NCBI GenBank assembly: GCA_038025085.1
Contig: CM076153.1
Span: 23,163,001 to 23,227,000 of the forward strand
Source: Tetragonia tetragonoides
Taxonomy: Eukaryota > Streptophyta > Magnoliopsida > Caryophyllales > Aizoaceae
DNA: 64,000 bases
Direction: 5' to 3'
Numbering within the stretch: the stretch's first letter is position 1; every line of letters starts with the position of its first letter. This document shows, one piece after another, positions 11,131-22,700 of the stretch. The notes under the pieces were generated by a model. That model ran no database searches. It was not told the origin of the DNA and was given only the letters and a program-made list of their open reading frames with translations. Made by a program: the position numbers and the translations under genes.

Positions 11131-12600
11131 ACCCTCCGATCCAAGGAAAGATGACCTGACAACTTATGAGTAGAGAAAAGAGGCTTTGGGTGGATCAATG
11201 CTTGAAGAAATACTGTAGATGACATGACCCTCTCCATGTGCAAAAAACTCCATTTGATTCTGCAAAATGGAAAGAAGTCCTGGATGGAAGGAATCTCATT
11301 CTTGATGGCTACAGTATACTTATTGATAGAGGTGATGAGGTAACAGATCCCTGGGTATCCTTCACTGATGGCTTTAGACTTGTTCCCAGGATAACTTAGA
11401 CACTGATCTTACATGGGTGGCTGAGCTGATTCATGAAGGTAAATGGAAGGAAAATATCCTGAGCTATCTCTTTGATACCCACTCAATTCTAAGCAATTTT
11501 GAAGATTCAGTTGCCCCAAGTTCCCGAAGATTATCAGATCATATGGACAAAGAGCAAAGATGGGTTATTCTCAGTTAAAAGTGCCTACATGAATATCATG
11601 GACAGGAAAAACCTCCCAAGTAGTGATTATGAGGCAAAAGTCTGAAAACACCTTTGAAAAATCAAGATCCTCTTGTCTGAAAAATGTTTGTCTGGAGATT
11701 GCTTTCTCATTGTGTCCTGCGAGGCAGAGGTGAAGAAAATAATTCACTAAGCAGATGACCTATGCATCATATGCAATGACCATGAATAAACCTACCTTCA
11801 CATGTTTTTCCATTGCCACTATGCCAGAATGGTTTAGTTTCAAGCTGCAGGGTTGAAAAGTGAACTGTTGTTTAATTGGAGTGAACACCAATGGATAGAA
11901 GTTTGCCTTAATCCTAGCCTAACTTCCCTGATAGGGATGGTGAAAATTTCACAAAAAAAGCCTGTATCATCTTGGACTCCCTCTGGAGAGAAAGGAATGA
12001 ATGACTGCATGAAGGGAGAGTAGCAAACCTGATGAACCTCATAATCAAGATCAGAGTCTCTTACTTAGAACTTAACTCCTCCTGGGAATTAAATGAAGCA
12101 GTTACCTCACCCTAGATGAATGAAAACTTTAATTTTACCCCTGCAGGTAAGTGGTAACACCTTTGTGGATGCCACAGTCAGATGGCCTGGGTCACCTTTG
12201 ATCCTCTTGGTGAGGTCAGCTCAGCTGAAGCTGAACCTATGAATACTGATAATGTCCTCACTGCTGCGATTGAGGCAATTTGCCTAGCTTTCAAGAATAG
12301 CAACCCAGAGGATTTGCAAGATAGCCACATCTATACTGATGCAAAGGTGGTGATTGACTACCTCAAGAAAGGCTCACACCTGCCTTGGAAGCATAAGAAA
12401 CCTCTGGAGTCTATTATTTCATTTTGCTCTTCTCTTAATGTCTCTGTAATTTTCATTCCTAGAAGATTTAAGGTATTAGCTCATCATCTTGCAGCCTGGG
12501 CATCCTCTCATAGCTTCTCTGGCTATTTTGAGAAGGATTTTGTCCAAGGCATTTGGCAGAACCTTAGTGTAAACTTTCCTGCTTCTTTTAGTTGATATGA
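11131..12600 (+). pseudogene. LINE ORF2 C-terminus: zf-RVT and RNase H
   Basis: Downstream of RT, heavily broken frames contain CIICNDHE and HMFFHC at ~11,763-11,819, the Cys-Cys-His-Cys pattern of the zf-RVT zinc finger. An open stretch at 12,182-12,595 carries a plant RNase H-like domain: IEAICLAFK, then HIYTDAKVVIDYLKKG with the second catalytic Asp, and LAHHLAAWASSHS at the C-terminal position usually held by H-x-LAK. The first catalytic motif (DGA) upstream is not intact. The frame ends at 12,595, about 30 bp before the A-tail. Confidence 0.7.
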
Positions 12601-12631
12601 ATGAGCTACTTTGGTGGAGCAAAAAAAACAA

Positions 12632-12647
12632 TCTACTCTCTAGGGTG
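12632..12647. repeat. 3' target-site duplication of the LINE
   Basis: TCTACTCTCTAGGGTG follows the A-rich tail directly and pairs with 6461-6476. Its last five bases are the first five of MITE copy B. Confidence 0.75.
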
Positions 12648-13277
12648 CATTCTTTTTCACAAATAGTCATTATTAGCTGGACCTGTGTCCAAAGTCCAGC
12701 TAAGTTGGCTGGACTAGGCCCAGTTCACGTGCATGAAATACCCGGTCCGCGAATAATTCACTTCTGAGCTTCCCTTCTCTCATAGGCAAGATGTGCCAAC
12801 CCAAATTCAAAAAAATTTACCCTTTTTTTTCCCTGCGTATTGGAAAAGGCTATTGAGCATGGCCCCCACCACTTACTCTATTGAAAGTAGATTTGTATAC
12901 GAGCGTCTCCTCAACTGTTCTTGTGTCCAGGTATCTTGGCTAAACTAAGGTCTAGCTAAAAAATTTCCACTTTTTTCCACTGATTCTTACTAATTGGGTA
13001 AGGTTATCCCACTGATTCCTACTGATTGGGTAAGGTCTTGCCACTAATTTCCACTGATTCAGTATGTTCCTTCCACCGATTCCCACTAATTCCTGCCGTT
13101 GATTCTGTGCGTGGGAATGTGGGTCCTGCTACTGATTTCTACTGATAGAGTAAGGTCCTGCCACTGATTCTCACTGATTCAGTAAGGTGTTACCATTTAT
13201 TTTCACTGATTGGGTAAGGTATTGCCACTAATTTTCACTGATTAGGTAATATTTAATAAGTGAAAAAAAAAACACCT
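12643..13277. mobile_element. Tourist-like minisatellite MITE, copy B (interrupted)
   Basis: The left end is GGGTGCATTCTTTTTCAC; the right end, read inward, is AGGTGTTTTTTTTTTCAC. CTA flanks both ends (12,640-12,642 and 13,278-13,280). The core (12,966-13,258) holds the 32 bp units in reverse orientation (CACTGATT...GGGTAAGGT). A different ~305 bp element sits inside it at 12,661-12,965, and the LINE lies at its left edge, giving a three-level nest. Confidence 0.55.
12661..12965. mobile_element. Short GCTGGACC-type non-autonomous element
   Basis: The left end has TTAGCTGGACCT and the right end, read inward, TTAGCTAGACCTTA, giving terminal inverted repeats around ~300 bp of non-coding sequence. 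It splits MITE copy B. Its ends and a CCCACTTACTCT block are shared with the longer element at 1424-2852. Confidence 0.45.
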
Positions 13278-13280
13278 CTA

Positions 13281-14489
13281 ATTTACCAAAAAAATAAAGA
13301 AACCAAAAATAATAGCATTGGATGAATGATCATGCATGGATGTATCATGTATGATAACGCTGTTAACAGACAGGAATTGAAGGGCGTGTCAGCAACAAAT
13401 CCTACTGCAGGGCCGGCAACTGTGCAGTCAGAATTTGCAAGAGTTTACAAATACATACTAGGACTCTAAAGTTGGTATAAAAGGCCTCTGTTTATGGACG
13501 TTTACATGGGCAGATACATCAAAATGGTTTCCCTTGGCATATGACGTTGAATCTTTGGCTTTTATGTCCCTTTGTGCCTCACCCACATCCGGCCACATGG
13601 GCACCAAATAATAATTCCCTTAGTACGACTCTTACCAATTACCATATTATATACATGCATAAAAATATCACATGTTGGTTAGTAGCTATTTTCCAATTGT
13701 TTCATACTTTATCAGGCTTTGTATTATATGCTGCTTAAATGTTGTGATGTTGGTTTGCTTACTATGTTAAGTACAAAATCAACCTCTTTTCGTATTGATT
13801 CATCACTTTACACCCACCCCGGCCCTCTTGATTTATACAAGGTATATTTGGATTGATAGAAGTGGTGCAACAATTAGTAGATGTTTTAGGTAATAAATAT
13901 ATCATATACAGAATATTTCTATGTTAGCGTAATGAACAACCTTTTTGTTTACAATTCAAATACCATGATTTTGAATTTCGAAGAAAAATACCCGCCTTAT
14001 TTCTTATTCTAGATTGGTGAAAGAAAGGGTTTAAAGATACTTATTAGGATGTGGACTTTCGAATAAAAATAATACAAGTAGTATTAAGTGGAGTAACGAC
14101 GTTAGAAAATATGGGAAGTATTCTTAAGTTCAATCCTTAGTTGTCGTTTGGTTCATTAGAAAAGTTGTGATTCCCAAAAATTTGTAATTCCCATAAATTG
14201 TTAAAATTTTGGTCGAATACCTAATTAAATCTAATAAAATCATGAAAAAACATAGTAAAAGCTCATGCTTGATCTATAACTAAACAAAATACTAAGAAAG
14301 ATCTTATAAATTTACTCTAATTTGTTGGTATATAATTGATCAAGAATGGAACTACATAACTTGAAGTGGTCTTGAATTGGCTTATTTGGAAGGTAGAATA
14401 AAGAATTTAGATGTTATTTTGGATTTTGTGGAACCTAGTAAGATTGAAGCCAGAAGCATTTTTAGTACAAATGATTATTTCCCCATTAT
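13281..14489. other. Upstream intergenic region of the acetyltransferase gene
   Basis: AT-rich, without a convincing gene. A 65-codon plus-strand frame at 13,541-13,738 shows no family features. Distal regulatory DNA for the downstream gene could lie here, but no specific element can be named. Confidence 0.4.
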
Positions 14490-14845
14490 TTGAGTATGTT
14501 CTTTTCTATTTATTTGATATTATTTAATCAGTGAAAATCAGTGGCAAGACCTTATCTAATCACGCAAGAAATTATCCAATCAGTGGGAATCAGTGGCAAT
14601 ATCTTATTGAATTAGTGAGAATCAGTGGTTTTACCTTACCCAATCAGTGAAAATCAGTGCCATGACCCACATTCCTATTCATAGAATCAGTGGCATGACC
14701 TTACTGAATCAGTGAGAATAAGTGAAAGGACCTTACAGAATTAGTGAAAATCAGTGGCAGGACCTTACTTAATCACTGAGAATCAGTGGCAAGACCTTAC
14801 CCAATCAGTAAAAATCAGTGAAAATAAGTAGAAAAGTATATGTAT
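14490..14845. mobile_element. Tourist-like minisatellite MITE, copy C
   Basis: This carries the same 32 bp internal units as copy A, in the same orientation (ACCTTACTTAATCACTGAG, AATCAGTGGCAAGACC), with degraded ends: GTATGTTCTTTTC at left and AAAAGTATATGTAT at right. It lies ~0.9-1.3 kb upstream of the acetyltransferase start codon. The boundaries are approximate. Confidence 0.55.
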
Positions 14846-15081
14846 TAAATTAACATTTTCACTTATATTATAATAGCATTAACAATCTAATTGTTTTTTT
14901 TTGAGAAGGATTAACAATCTAATTGTAGTATAAGGTACGGAGTAATAGTATACCACACTACTAGCTTAAAAGGGTTTTATGAAATCGTCTAATGATCACT
15001 AGCAGACTTGTCAATTTATGATCCAACCCGAAATCTTACATGATAACTTTGAAAATTTTAAGAGGTGATTAAAATTTCTTA

Positions 15082-15306
15082 GCTGTGTTTTCTTCCATTT
15101 ATTGGACCTTACCCAATCAATGAAATTTAGTGGCAAGACTTTACCTAATCGGTGAAAATGAGTGGTAATACCTTACTGAATCAGTGAGTATGAATAACAT
15201 GACCTTAACGAATCAGTGACAAAACCTTACACAGTCAGTAAAAATCACTGCAAAGACCTCACCCAATTAGTAAAATCAGTGGAAATAAGTGTAAAACAAC
15301 TCGCCC
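15082..15306. mobile_element. Tourist-like minisatellite MITE, copy D
   Basis: A ~225 bp copy is flanked by TTA on both sides (15,079-15,081 and 15,307-15,309). Its ends are GCTGTGTTTTCTTCCA and, read inward, GGGCGAGTTGTTTTAC, with internal CAGTG units. It is the copy closest to the host gene, ~0.5 kb from its ATG. Confidence 0.6.
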
Positions 15307-15631
15307 TTAATGTGACAGTCACTACGAATTTGTGATATAGAGTGGGAAAATGGAGATAAGGATAGCACATTTTGATGTGGCCTGTGGCAATAAATAACCC
15401 GTTCCTCAATATGTAGTAGGCTTATTGGTGCCAAAATTTGCTGACAACAAAAACGGCTGTTTAGTGTTTTCTGAAAGCGATCATCATCAATTCATCATCA
15501 TCAGTTCATTAAGAGCCAACAGAGAAGAATTCAGGAGAGAGAAAGAGAGAGACAGATTTTGGTGGGGCGCACCACCACTGCTGAATATCAGCCACACCAC
15601 AAAGTCCACAAGTGAAGTCCTAACGAAAAAC

Positions 15632-15638
15632 TATAAAG
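15632..15638 (+). promoter_or_regulatory. Candidate TATA box of the acetyltransferase gene
   Basis: TATAAAG lies ~140 bp before the start codon, followed by a pyrimidine-rich leader (CTTCATCTC, CACTTCTCTTTC) typical of plant 5' UTRs. It is inferred from motif and spacing only. Confidence 0.35.
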
Positions 15639-15778
15639 TTTAGTTAAATACACTTCATCTCATTTTCCACTTCTCTTTCAAACCCTTTTCAGTTTCCATT
15701 ACTTCCTTCACTCTCTGCGTTTTCTCTCACCGTACTGTCTTACAATTGAGTGAGGGAATTTGGGTTTTTCTCACAAAA

Positions 15779-18700
15779 ATGAGTTCAGAAAAACCCAGAA
15801 TTGTAAACCCAGAAAAGGGTTTTGTTGTTGTTGATGGTGATGATAAAGATGTTGGTGGGGTGATTAGGAAAGCTAAAAACTTAAATGGGGTTGCTTTGAA
15901 ATTGGAAAGGGTTTTTCCTGTTTATGCTATGGGTTTCAAAAGGAACGATGAGGGTTTTATTCATTCTTCAATTCCAGGTTCTGGTGACCCAATTTGGGAT
16001 TCTATAAGAAAAGAGGCCAAATTAGAGGCATGCATTCTTTTCTCCATCTTTTAAAATTTTCTTGAGTTTTTCTGCTATTTGTAATGGGAAGTTGTTTGAA
16101 ATGGAGTATGTGTGTTTTGCTTAGTGACGAAGTTTAATTTGATTGACTTAAATTAAAATGCTCTGCTCTGCTTATATTCAAATTTCTTATAATTGTCTTA
16201 TTCTGAACTTGATACTGATTACTGAGTATAAGAGTTGACTATTTGTTGGGTTCCAAACTGCAAATGTCCCTGCATTTGAGACCTGAATGTGTAGTTATAA
16301 AGTGGTTTTGAATTAATCCTGAGTTGCTTTCAATTGTATCATGATCAAGAATTATTTGAGAAAAAGAAAAAAAGATGGTGGAAATTCAAGGTTAAATCTT
16401 GTGCTGCTCCACTGATAAGAAGGTGTCTGTGACTTTGTTCATCATTAGATTTCTGGTTTTTTTTTTTTTGCTTTTGGCTGTCATATATAGCTTGAAGGGG
16501 AAAAAAGTTGGCCATGCTCATTCTCTGTGCTGGGTTATGTTAATGTGTGGGAGTAGGAAAAAGGAGAGTGGGATTTAGTAAGAGTAAGGGAGGGATTTGA
16601 AATGAGGGTTGTGAGATTTTTCTATCTTTTTTGGATCTTCGGTTTCCTTCATATTTTTACTTGATTGTCGTAGTAAGGTTTTTCCTCCCTTTCCTTTTTG
16701 GATATGATATGGCATTAACTAGTTGAAATTTTGGTGCTTTGTCGACACATTGTTTGTATATTATACAATGGTTCATTGTTCATTGCCTACAATATTTCAG
16801 GCAGAGAAGGAGCCAATTCTTAGTAGCTTCTTGTATGCTAGTGTGCTGTCACATGATTGCTTAGAGCGTACCCTGGGGTTTGTCCTGGCCAATCGGCTGC
16901 AAGATCCAATCCTTCTTGCCACACAGCTTATGGATATATTTTGTAGTGTGATGATGCATGATGAGGGCATCCAGCGTTCGATTCGTTTAGATGTGCAGGT
17001 AACTCGTTAAGTTCTTTCCATTGGTCTGTATACCATCTATGAGATTACTGTGTCTTGATGTTTGAGATTTTTGTCTATGTATTAGGCATTTAAAGACCGG
17101 GATCCTGCTTGCTTGTCATCTTGCTGGGTTTTGTTATATCTGAAGGTATGCCCTTTAATTATTTGTAACTTGATTCCTTTGCCTTGAGCCATTTGTTTTG
17201 GCAGAAAGTATTACATCTTCTTTTTTATCCCTTTGTCTACAATCAATTATATACAGTCAATTAGACATTTGACTGATTAACCACCATTTATTGTCGCGGT
17301 GATGAATGATGATAGACCAATTTACTTAAATTTGTTAGGTATTGTCTAAAATATCAATGGTTGGTCATTTGGGTTTCGTACTTTGGCCTTCTCATTTCAC
17401 AACATGTTGCTGTTGAACACTAGAATCTTATCCTATGTTTTGACTACCCCTCCTCCCTGGATCTTCAAGTGGTGCACTTGCCTGCTATTCCCCTTCTTGA
17501 CGTTTGTCGGTTTCCCTATTGGTAATAAATCATATTGATACAAACTACCATCTCTCTAGTTTTCTTCTAAAGATTTTCCATTTATGCACCATACTTATTG
17601 CAGTTCTGAGTTGAGCTCTCACTGTTCAGTTTATTTTTTCTTAGAATAGCACTTACCATTTCTTCATAAATATCTGCATGTCTTCGGTCAATAGAAAGTG
17701 GATTCTGGTTGCATACCACCATGATTATGGAAGTGTGGGTGAGGAAAAATGGATTACACATGCAATTTGACTAGGTTGCGTATTTATTTAACTTGAAGAC
17801 CATCTCTTGCTTATTGATTAGTAGAATGCTGCTGTTGGCCAAGATAATGCTTTGGTTAATTCTTTCAAAAGTGAACTTCTCTTTTGTATCTAATGTGGTG
17901 ACTGGGAAGAAAGCCTTGTGTTGATTGGCTATGATACTGATGGGAATCTGGAAGTACTGTGTGGATTTTGGTATGAACGAAATCTAAGTTGTGCGTTGGA
18001 GTTGGCCTAATAATCTTGTAATTCGAAGCAAATTATTTTTGCGATTGTCATGGCTAACATTGATTCATTTATCTTTCTTTCTTTCTTGTTGATAAAATTC
18101 AGGGCTATCATTCTTTGCAATCGTATCGTGTAGCACATGCCTTGTGGAACCAAGGGCGCCAGATATTGGCCTTGGCATTACAAAGTCGAATCAGTGAGGT
18201 TGTATTCATGTCTTCTGTCACGTGGGGGTACCTATAATTTTCCAAGGCTTTATTTTGTTGTTCTTATCCACCCTTTTTTCTTCATCAGGTGTTTGGTATT
18301 GACATACATCCAGGTCTGTTTTTTCTATCTTAATCATCTTTATATTGATTGTTGAGATGTGCTAGAGGTAGAATATGTCATGCTATGAACGTCAAATCAC
18401 TCTTGCTGTTGACGGAGAAAAAGAATACGCAGGAGATAAGGCAGTTGGGGGGGGGGGGAATGTGAGGAAGAAGTTAATTCAATCCTGCAACGGCTGTCAT
18501 TTTGGTTTAGGCATAGTCAAGTGATTTTCTAGTTGAGAGAACTCTTTCCCACCCCTACCCCTACTGTCTGGGTTTGGAGAGGGGGATTTTCATTTGAACC
18601 TCCGTCACTCCGTGCCTACTCTGTAATTTATTTTCGAGTAATTGCTCAAGTATATGTTGTGCAGCTGCCAAAATTGGGGATGCAATACTTCTCGACCATG

Positions 18701-19732
18701 GGACTGGAGTTGTTATTGGGGAAACTGCAGTTATTGGAAATAAAGTTTCATTAATGCAGGTTGAACACTTATTCTTCTTTTTTTCTCCCTTCTAAGTTGG
18801 AAATTTAATTCAACAAGTTTCTCTAGAAGTTGCTATGGTATGTAAACCACCTTGGTGTCCTTTTAATTATATTCTTATTACCTAAAAAACCAAACAAAAG
18901 ACAAAGTGCTACTACGATATAAAGTTTCCTTGTAAGGATGAACAGATTTTGAAAGGCACATTCTACTTTGGTCAGCTGGGTGAAGATAATGTGGGTGTTG
19001 CTGAAAATATTCATGTTTTCAAACTCAATAGCCTACCAAAATTTCTATTGTACTATTTACATCTTCAAGTATGGTTTCTCTTTGTTTTCAACTTCTATTG
19101 TTCAATGATTCTCTCGTTTGAAATATTCTGACTGATAAGTTCTTTAGAAGCAATTGGAATAACTTTCTATTCCGGATGTAACAATGATGTGGTAGACAAA
19201 AATCATCTCAGGGTGTGACCCTTGGTGGAACTGGGAAAGACATTGGTGATCGACATCCAAAACTTGGTGATGGTGCCCTTATTGGAGCTAGTGTAACCAT
19301 ACTTGGAAACATAAAAGTAGGTGAAGGTGCGATGATAGCAGCTGGTTCCCTTGTATTAAAGGATGTCCCTCCTCATAGGTAAAAGAAAATGCTATTAGTT
19401 GTGAATGGCAGAGTGGCTCACGCTTCAAAAGATTTCTATGACCAATGAGTTTGATTGTGTTTATCTTTATCTTTTCTTGTTCCTCTCTGAAGTATGGTAG
19501 CAGGAATCCCGGCCAAGGTAATCGGGTATACAGATGATCAAGACCCATCTCTAACAATGAACCATGGTATGTCATTTATAACAATTTGTAATAGACCAAA
19601 CTCAAAAAGACTAGAAATATGAGCTGAATGAACTTTCAGTAGTTTTACTCATGCTACTCCTACTGGTATGCAGATGCTCCAAAGGATTTTTTTGAGCAAG
19701 TGGCTGGTAACTCTGGGGATAATAGATCATAG
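15779..19732 (+). CDS. SERAT3: Serine O-acetyltransferase, SERAT3 type (9 exons)
   Basis: Transfers acetyl from acetyl-CoA to L-serine, giving O-acetylserine, the carbon skeleton for cysteine synthesis. Exons: 15779-16027, 16801-16998, 17086-17145, 18103-18198, 18289-18313, 18665-18759, 19212-19378, 19493-19566, 19674-19732. They join in phase to 340 residues without a stop. The N-terminal helical domain includes [18 protein letters not shown] and [10 protein letters not shown]. The left-handed beta-helix begins at [14 protein letters not shown], with [17 protein letters not shown] (catalytic His) and [16 protein letters not shown]. No transit peptide is evident, so it is probably cytosolic. 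The multi-intron structure and C-terminal extension ([20 protein letters not shown]) fit SERAT3 rather than the intronless classes. Intron 1 appears to use a GC donor. The start is the ATG after CACAAAA. Confidence 0.9.
16028..16800 (+). other. Intron 1 with apparent GC-AG boundaries
   Basis: The conserved protein requires exon 1 to end at GAG (16,025-16,027) and exon 2 to begin GCAGAGAAG after TTTCAG. The donor would then be GCATGC. Nearby GT dinucleotides would break the frame or drop conserved residues. Confidence 0.7.
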
Positions 19733-22700
19733 ATGAATTGGTAAATCTCTTAGATCTCTACTTTATCTAGAAGTACCAGTGCAACTTTGAATGGCATTCA
19801 TGTTGTTTTTCATTTCTTCTTCATAATGCGAACAAGGCAACAGTTGCCATAATTTGAAAACATAGTTGTCGGGAGTACGTAAAAGGTAGTGAACATTTCC
19901 CAATATGTGGCCCGGAAAGGCTCAGTTCTAAGACCTTTAGTTTCTGCCTGCATTATAGATGGAATCACAAAGCACATTTGTCTTAGTGTATCTTATTTGC
20001 TAAGACATTGTTCAGCTTTGAGGAAGATTAATGGTAGGTTAATTTCAGATAAAGCGTCATAAGATAGGCCATAAGGTGTGAGTAGAGAAGAATGAATATA
20101 TGGAGTTTAACTTTGGCGAGAAAGATGTAAATACATTAGGCTAAGTCATATCACATATGGAAGTTATGGTTAACCGAATCAATGAAGATTAATAGCCTCT
20201 ACTTATATGAATGTTGCCTGGTTGGATGCCAAGATGAAGGTGGCCGGGATGAGAATGCGAATGTGCTGGCACACGAGGATGGCAAGTATTAAGAGTGAAG
20301 ATACATGAGTAAAACTGGTAGGCAAGAATCAAGATGCAGGAGACATGCTTAATTTGTGTCAAATGATTGTATCTTTGAAGTGAAAACCATGGAAGGCAAG
20401 CCAAAAAGACAAATACTGCTCTCTGTGAAGTAAAGGGGGGTAAGGGCAAAGAGGGGTTAGAAGAAAATGTTAAAAGTAGCATTGCTTATTTGGATGGCTT
20501 ACTTGATCTTGATACGATAGAGTCACTTGTGGTCAAATCCTTGTATAAGGATCGAGTTCTCTATTTTGAATTCTGCGTTACTATCCTTGTTGTACTCTTT
20601 GTTCATCTCAGTTTCAGATGGTTAAGAGTTTCGGATGCCTTAAGCCATATATTTTCCTATTCCTTCGAGGTCCCAATCCTTAGTGGGAGATTGTCTTAGA
20701 AAACGAAAATCATAGTAAAACTGAACTAGTATTTTCTTGTGAAGATTCCAGACATGTATAGAATCTGATTATTTATGTAGCCAATCTTGCCTTTTATTAG
20801 GTAGATCAATGCTTCTTGTTTTTGTATTATTTTGCTGTAGGAATGAAAATTAGGGAAATATCCAATGATTTGAAAAGCCGCAAAATATTGGGTTATAATT
20901 AAAGTTCATATCAAATCTTGCAAGATTTTGGACAATATGTGCTTATCATCGTCATCATTAGCATGTAAGCCTCACCCAATGATTAGCTAAATGGGTTCTT
21001 AGCATGTAAGCCTCACCAAATGATTAGCTATATGTGCAAAAGTCCTACTGCGTTTTATGTTGCTTAACCAGTAGAAAACAATCAATAGGAAACTTTGTTT
21101 GTGGCTAGGGCATGTTTAACACAATAAGCTGGGGCGGTGGGATGAGAAATTCTGACTACTGACTTGCTTTGTGTGACATGAAGTGACAGTATCATGTCTG
21201 GAGGAGTTTAAACTGTGAACAATCACAAAGAGGAGAACTCCAAGTTCGTAAGTCTCAGCCGCAAAATTGTGAGTCAAATGGGCAGGCAGTGCGGCAGCTT
21301 GGGTTTCAAGAAGTTTTATTTGATAATCAGATGCCAGACTAGTGATCTTCTCCTCTTATGCTCACAAGGAACGTTACCATTGTGGGAGTAGTATATTACT
21401 GTGGTAGACGAGCCTTCTAAAACTATTATGCATGAAACAGAGTGGAGCAAGAAGCCCAGTATAGTTATAAACTTATAATAATCCTGTGCTCTTTTGATCA
21501 GGAGTGAGGGCACTTTTGGGTAAAAATAGTGAAAGATTGTTCTATTCACAAGCGTGAGATTGTTACATAATCTGAAGGAAATCTGAAGGATGCGGTGAAG
21601 AAAAAACAAAAAGAAAAATTGGATGCTGCAAGTGAGAAAAAGGTAGGGGATTCCTTGTAAGTCAAATGGTTGCATGAATTGGACGCTGCAAGTATTAAAA
21701 GGGTCCTTCAACATTCTTTCAAATTAGTGCTTGAGCCTTGAATGCAGACTATAAGAGAAGATTGGTGATGGAAAGGGAGGGAGAGACATTCAATACAAAG
21801 TAGATATCTTTCTGTGGATCAATTTCCTTTTATAAGTGAAGGTGATATTTTGAAAAAACTCAATAGAAGGAATATAATTAGCATCCTTCTAGCAGAACAG
21901 AAACAAGCACTTCTGACTTAATTAGACTACCCCTAATTCAAACAAGTCCAAATTATTTCAGCTGCACCTCTGATCTGCTGCCTTTCATTTCATGCTCCCA
22001 CTTCTAGTTTTCCTGAATCAGGCTTCATGATGTTGAGCACAAAGCTCTCTGAACTTACAATCATGGAATAGAAGCCAGAATGCTGCAGGTGCATTAGTTT
22101 CACCTGCAGGTGAATAGAAGCTCTCTTTCCACACAATGTCTTTCGCATATGGACCTGATGCCTCATAGTAGTTATAAGCTATTTGGTGATTTCACCACTT
22201 CCGGTATGAACTCCCAGGTATCGTATATATGCACTATCAGTTTCCAGCAGACTTCTGTTTCTTTTTCCAACTGTAATCTATCTTCCCTATTTAACATACA
22301 CGCTTCCCTTCTGATTACAGTCCTCTCTCCCAACAGCCCCATTCTTTGTTTTCCTTGTTGCTTGCCCAAGATAGTGCAATGTTGGAATCAGAATCCACTA
22401 TGAATTCTACTCCTGGGTCCTTCCTTTCAATTCCATTCAATTCTACTTCTTCCCCCTTTGTGTCTGCCATGCCATTTTCTTCCCTCAACGAACGTTGAAA
22501 CACCACCGTTGGCAATTGTGGAGTTTATTCACATCATCCATGCTGTTGAGATAACTTTCCCTTAAAGAACTTTCTTTCCTCAATTATTTACATAAACAAA
22601 AGTGAGCAAGTCTTTTGTTGCTGATTAACCCCCCACCCCAAAGAAAAAAGAAAACTGGTTGAACTGTAGTTCCCATTATCTATGTTGTTGAGATAACTTG

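Larger units (their letters stand above)
6477..12631 (+). mobile_element. Full-length L1-type LINE with terminal RNase H
   Basis: This 6.15 kb non-LTR retrotransposon contains, in order, a ~290 bp 5' leader, ORF1 (DUF4283-like RNA-binding region and zinc knuckle), and ORF2 (apurinic-type endonuclease, reverse transcriptase, zf-RVT, plant RNase H), then an A-rich tail at 12,621-12,631. The 16 bp target duplication shows that both ends are present. Many stops and frameshifts interrupt both ORFs, so it is inactive. It inserted five bases inside a pre-existing MITE (copy B): the duplication includes that MITE's first bases, GGGTG. Confidence 0.85.

Noticed and set aside
15746..15778. Upstream in-frame TTG start for the serine acetyltransferase
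   Set aside because: Plant nuclear genes start at ATG; the ATG at 15,779 has a good context and the upstream codons look like 5' UTR.
21316..22515. Minus-strand frames of 130 and 66 codons as genes
   Set aside because: No family motifs and many stops between them. At most a decayed LTR-like segment, noted in the 3' flank entry.
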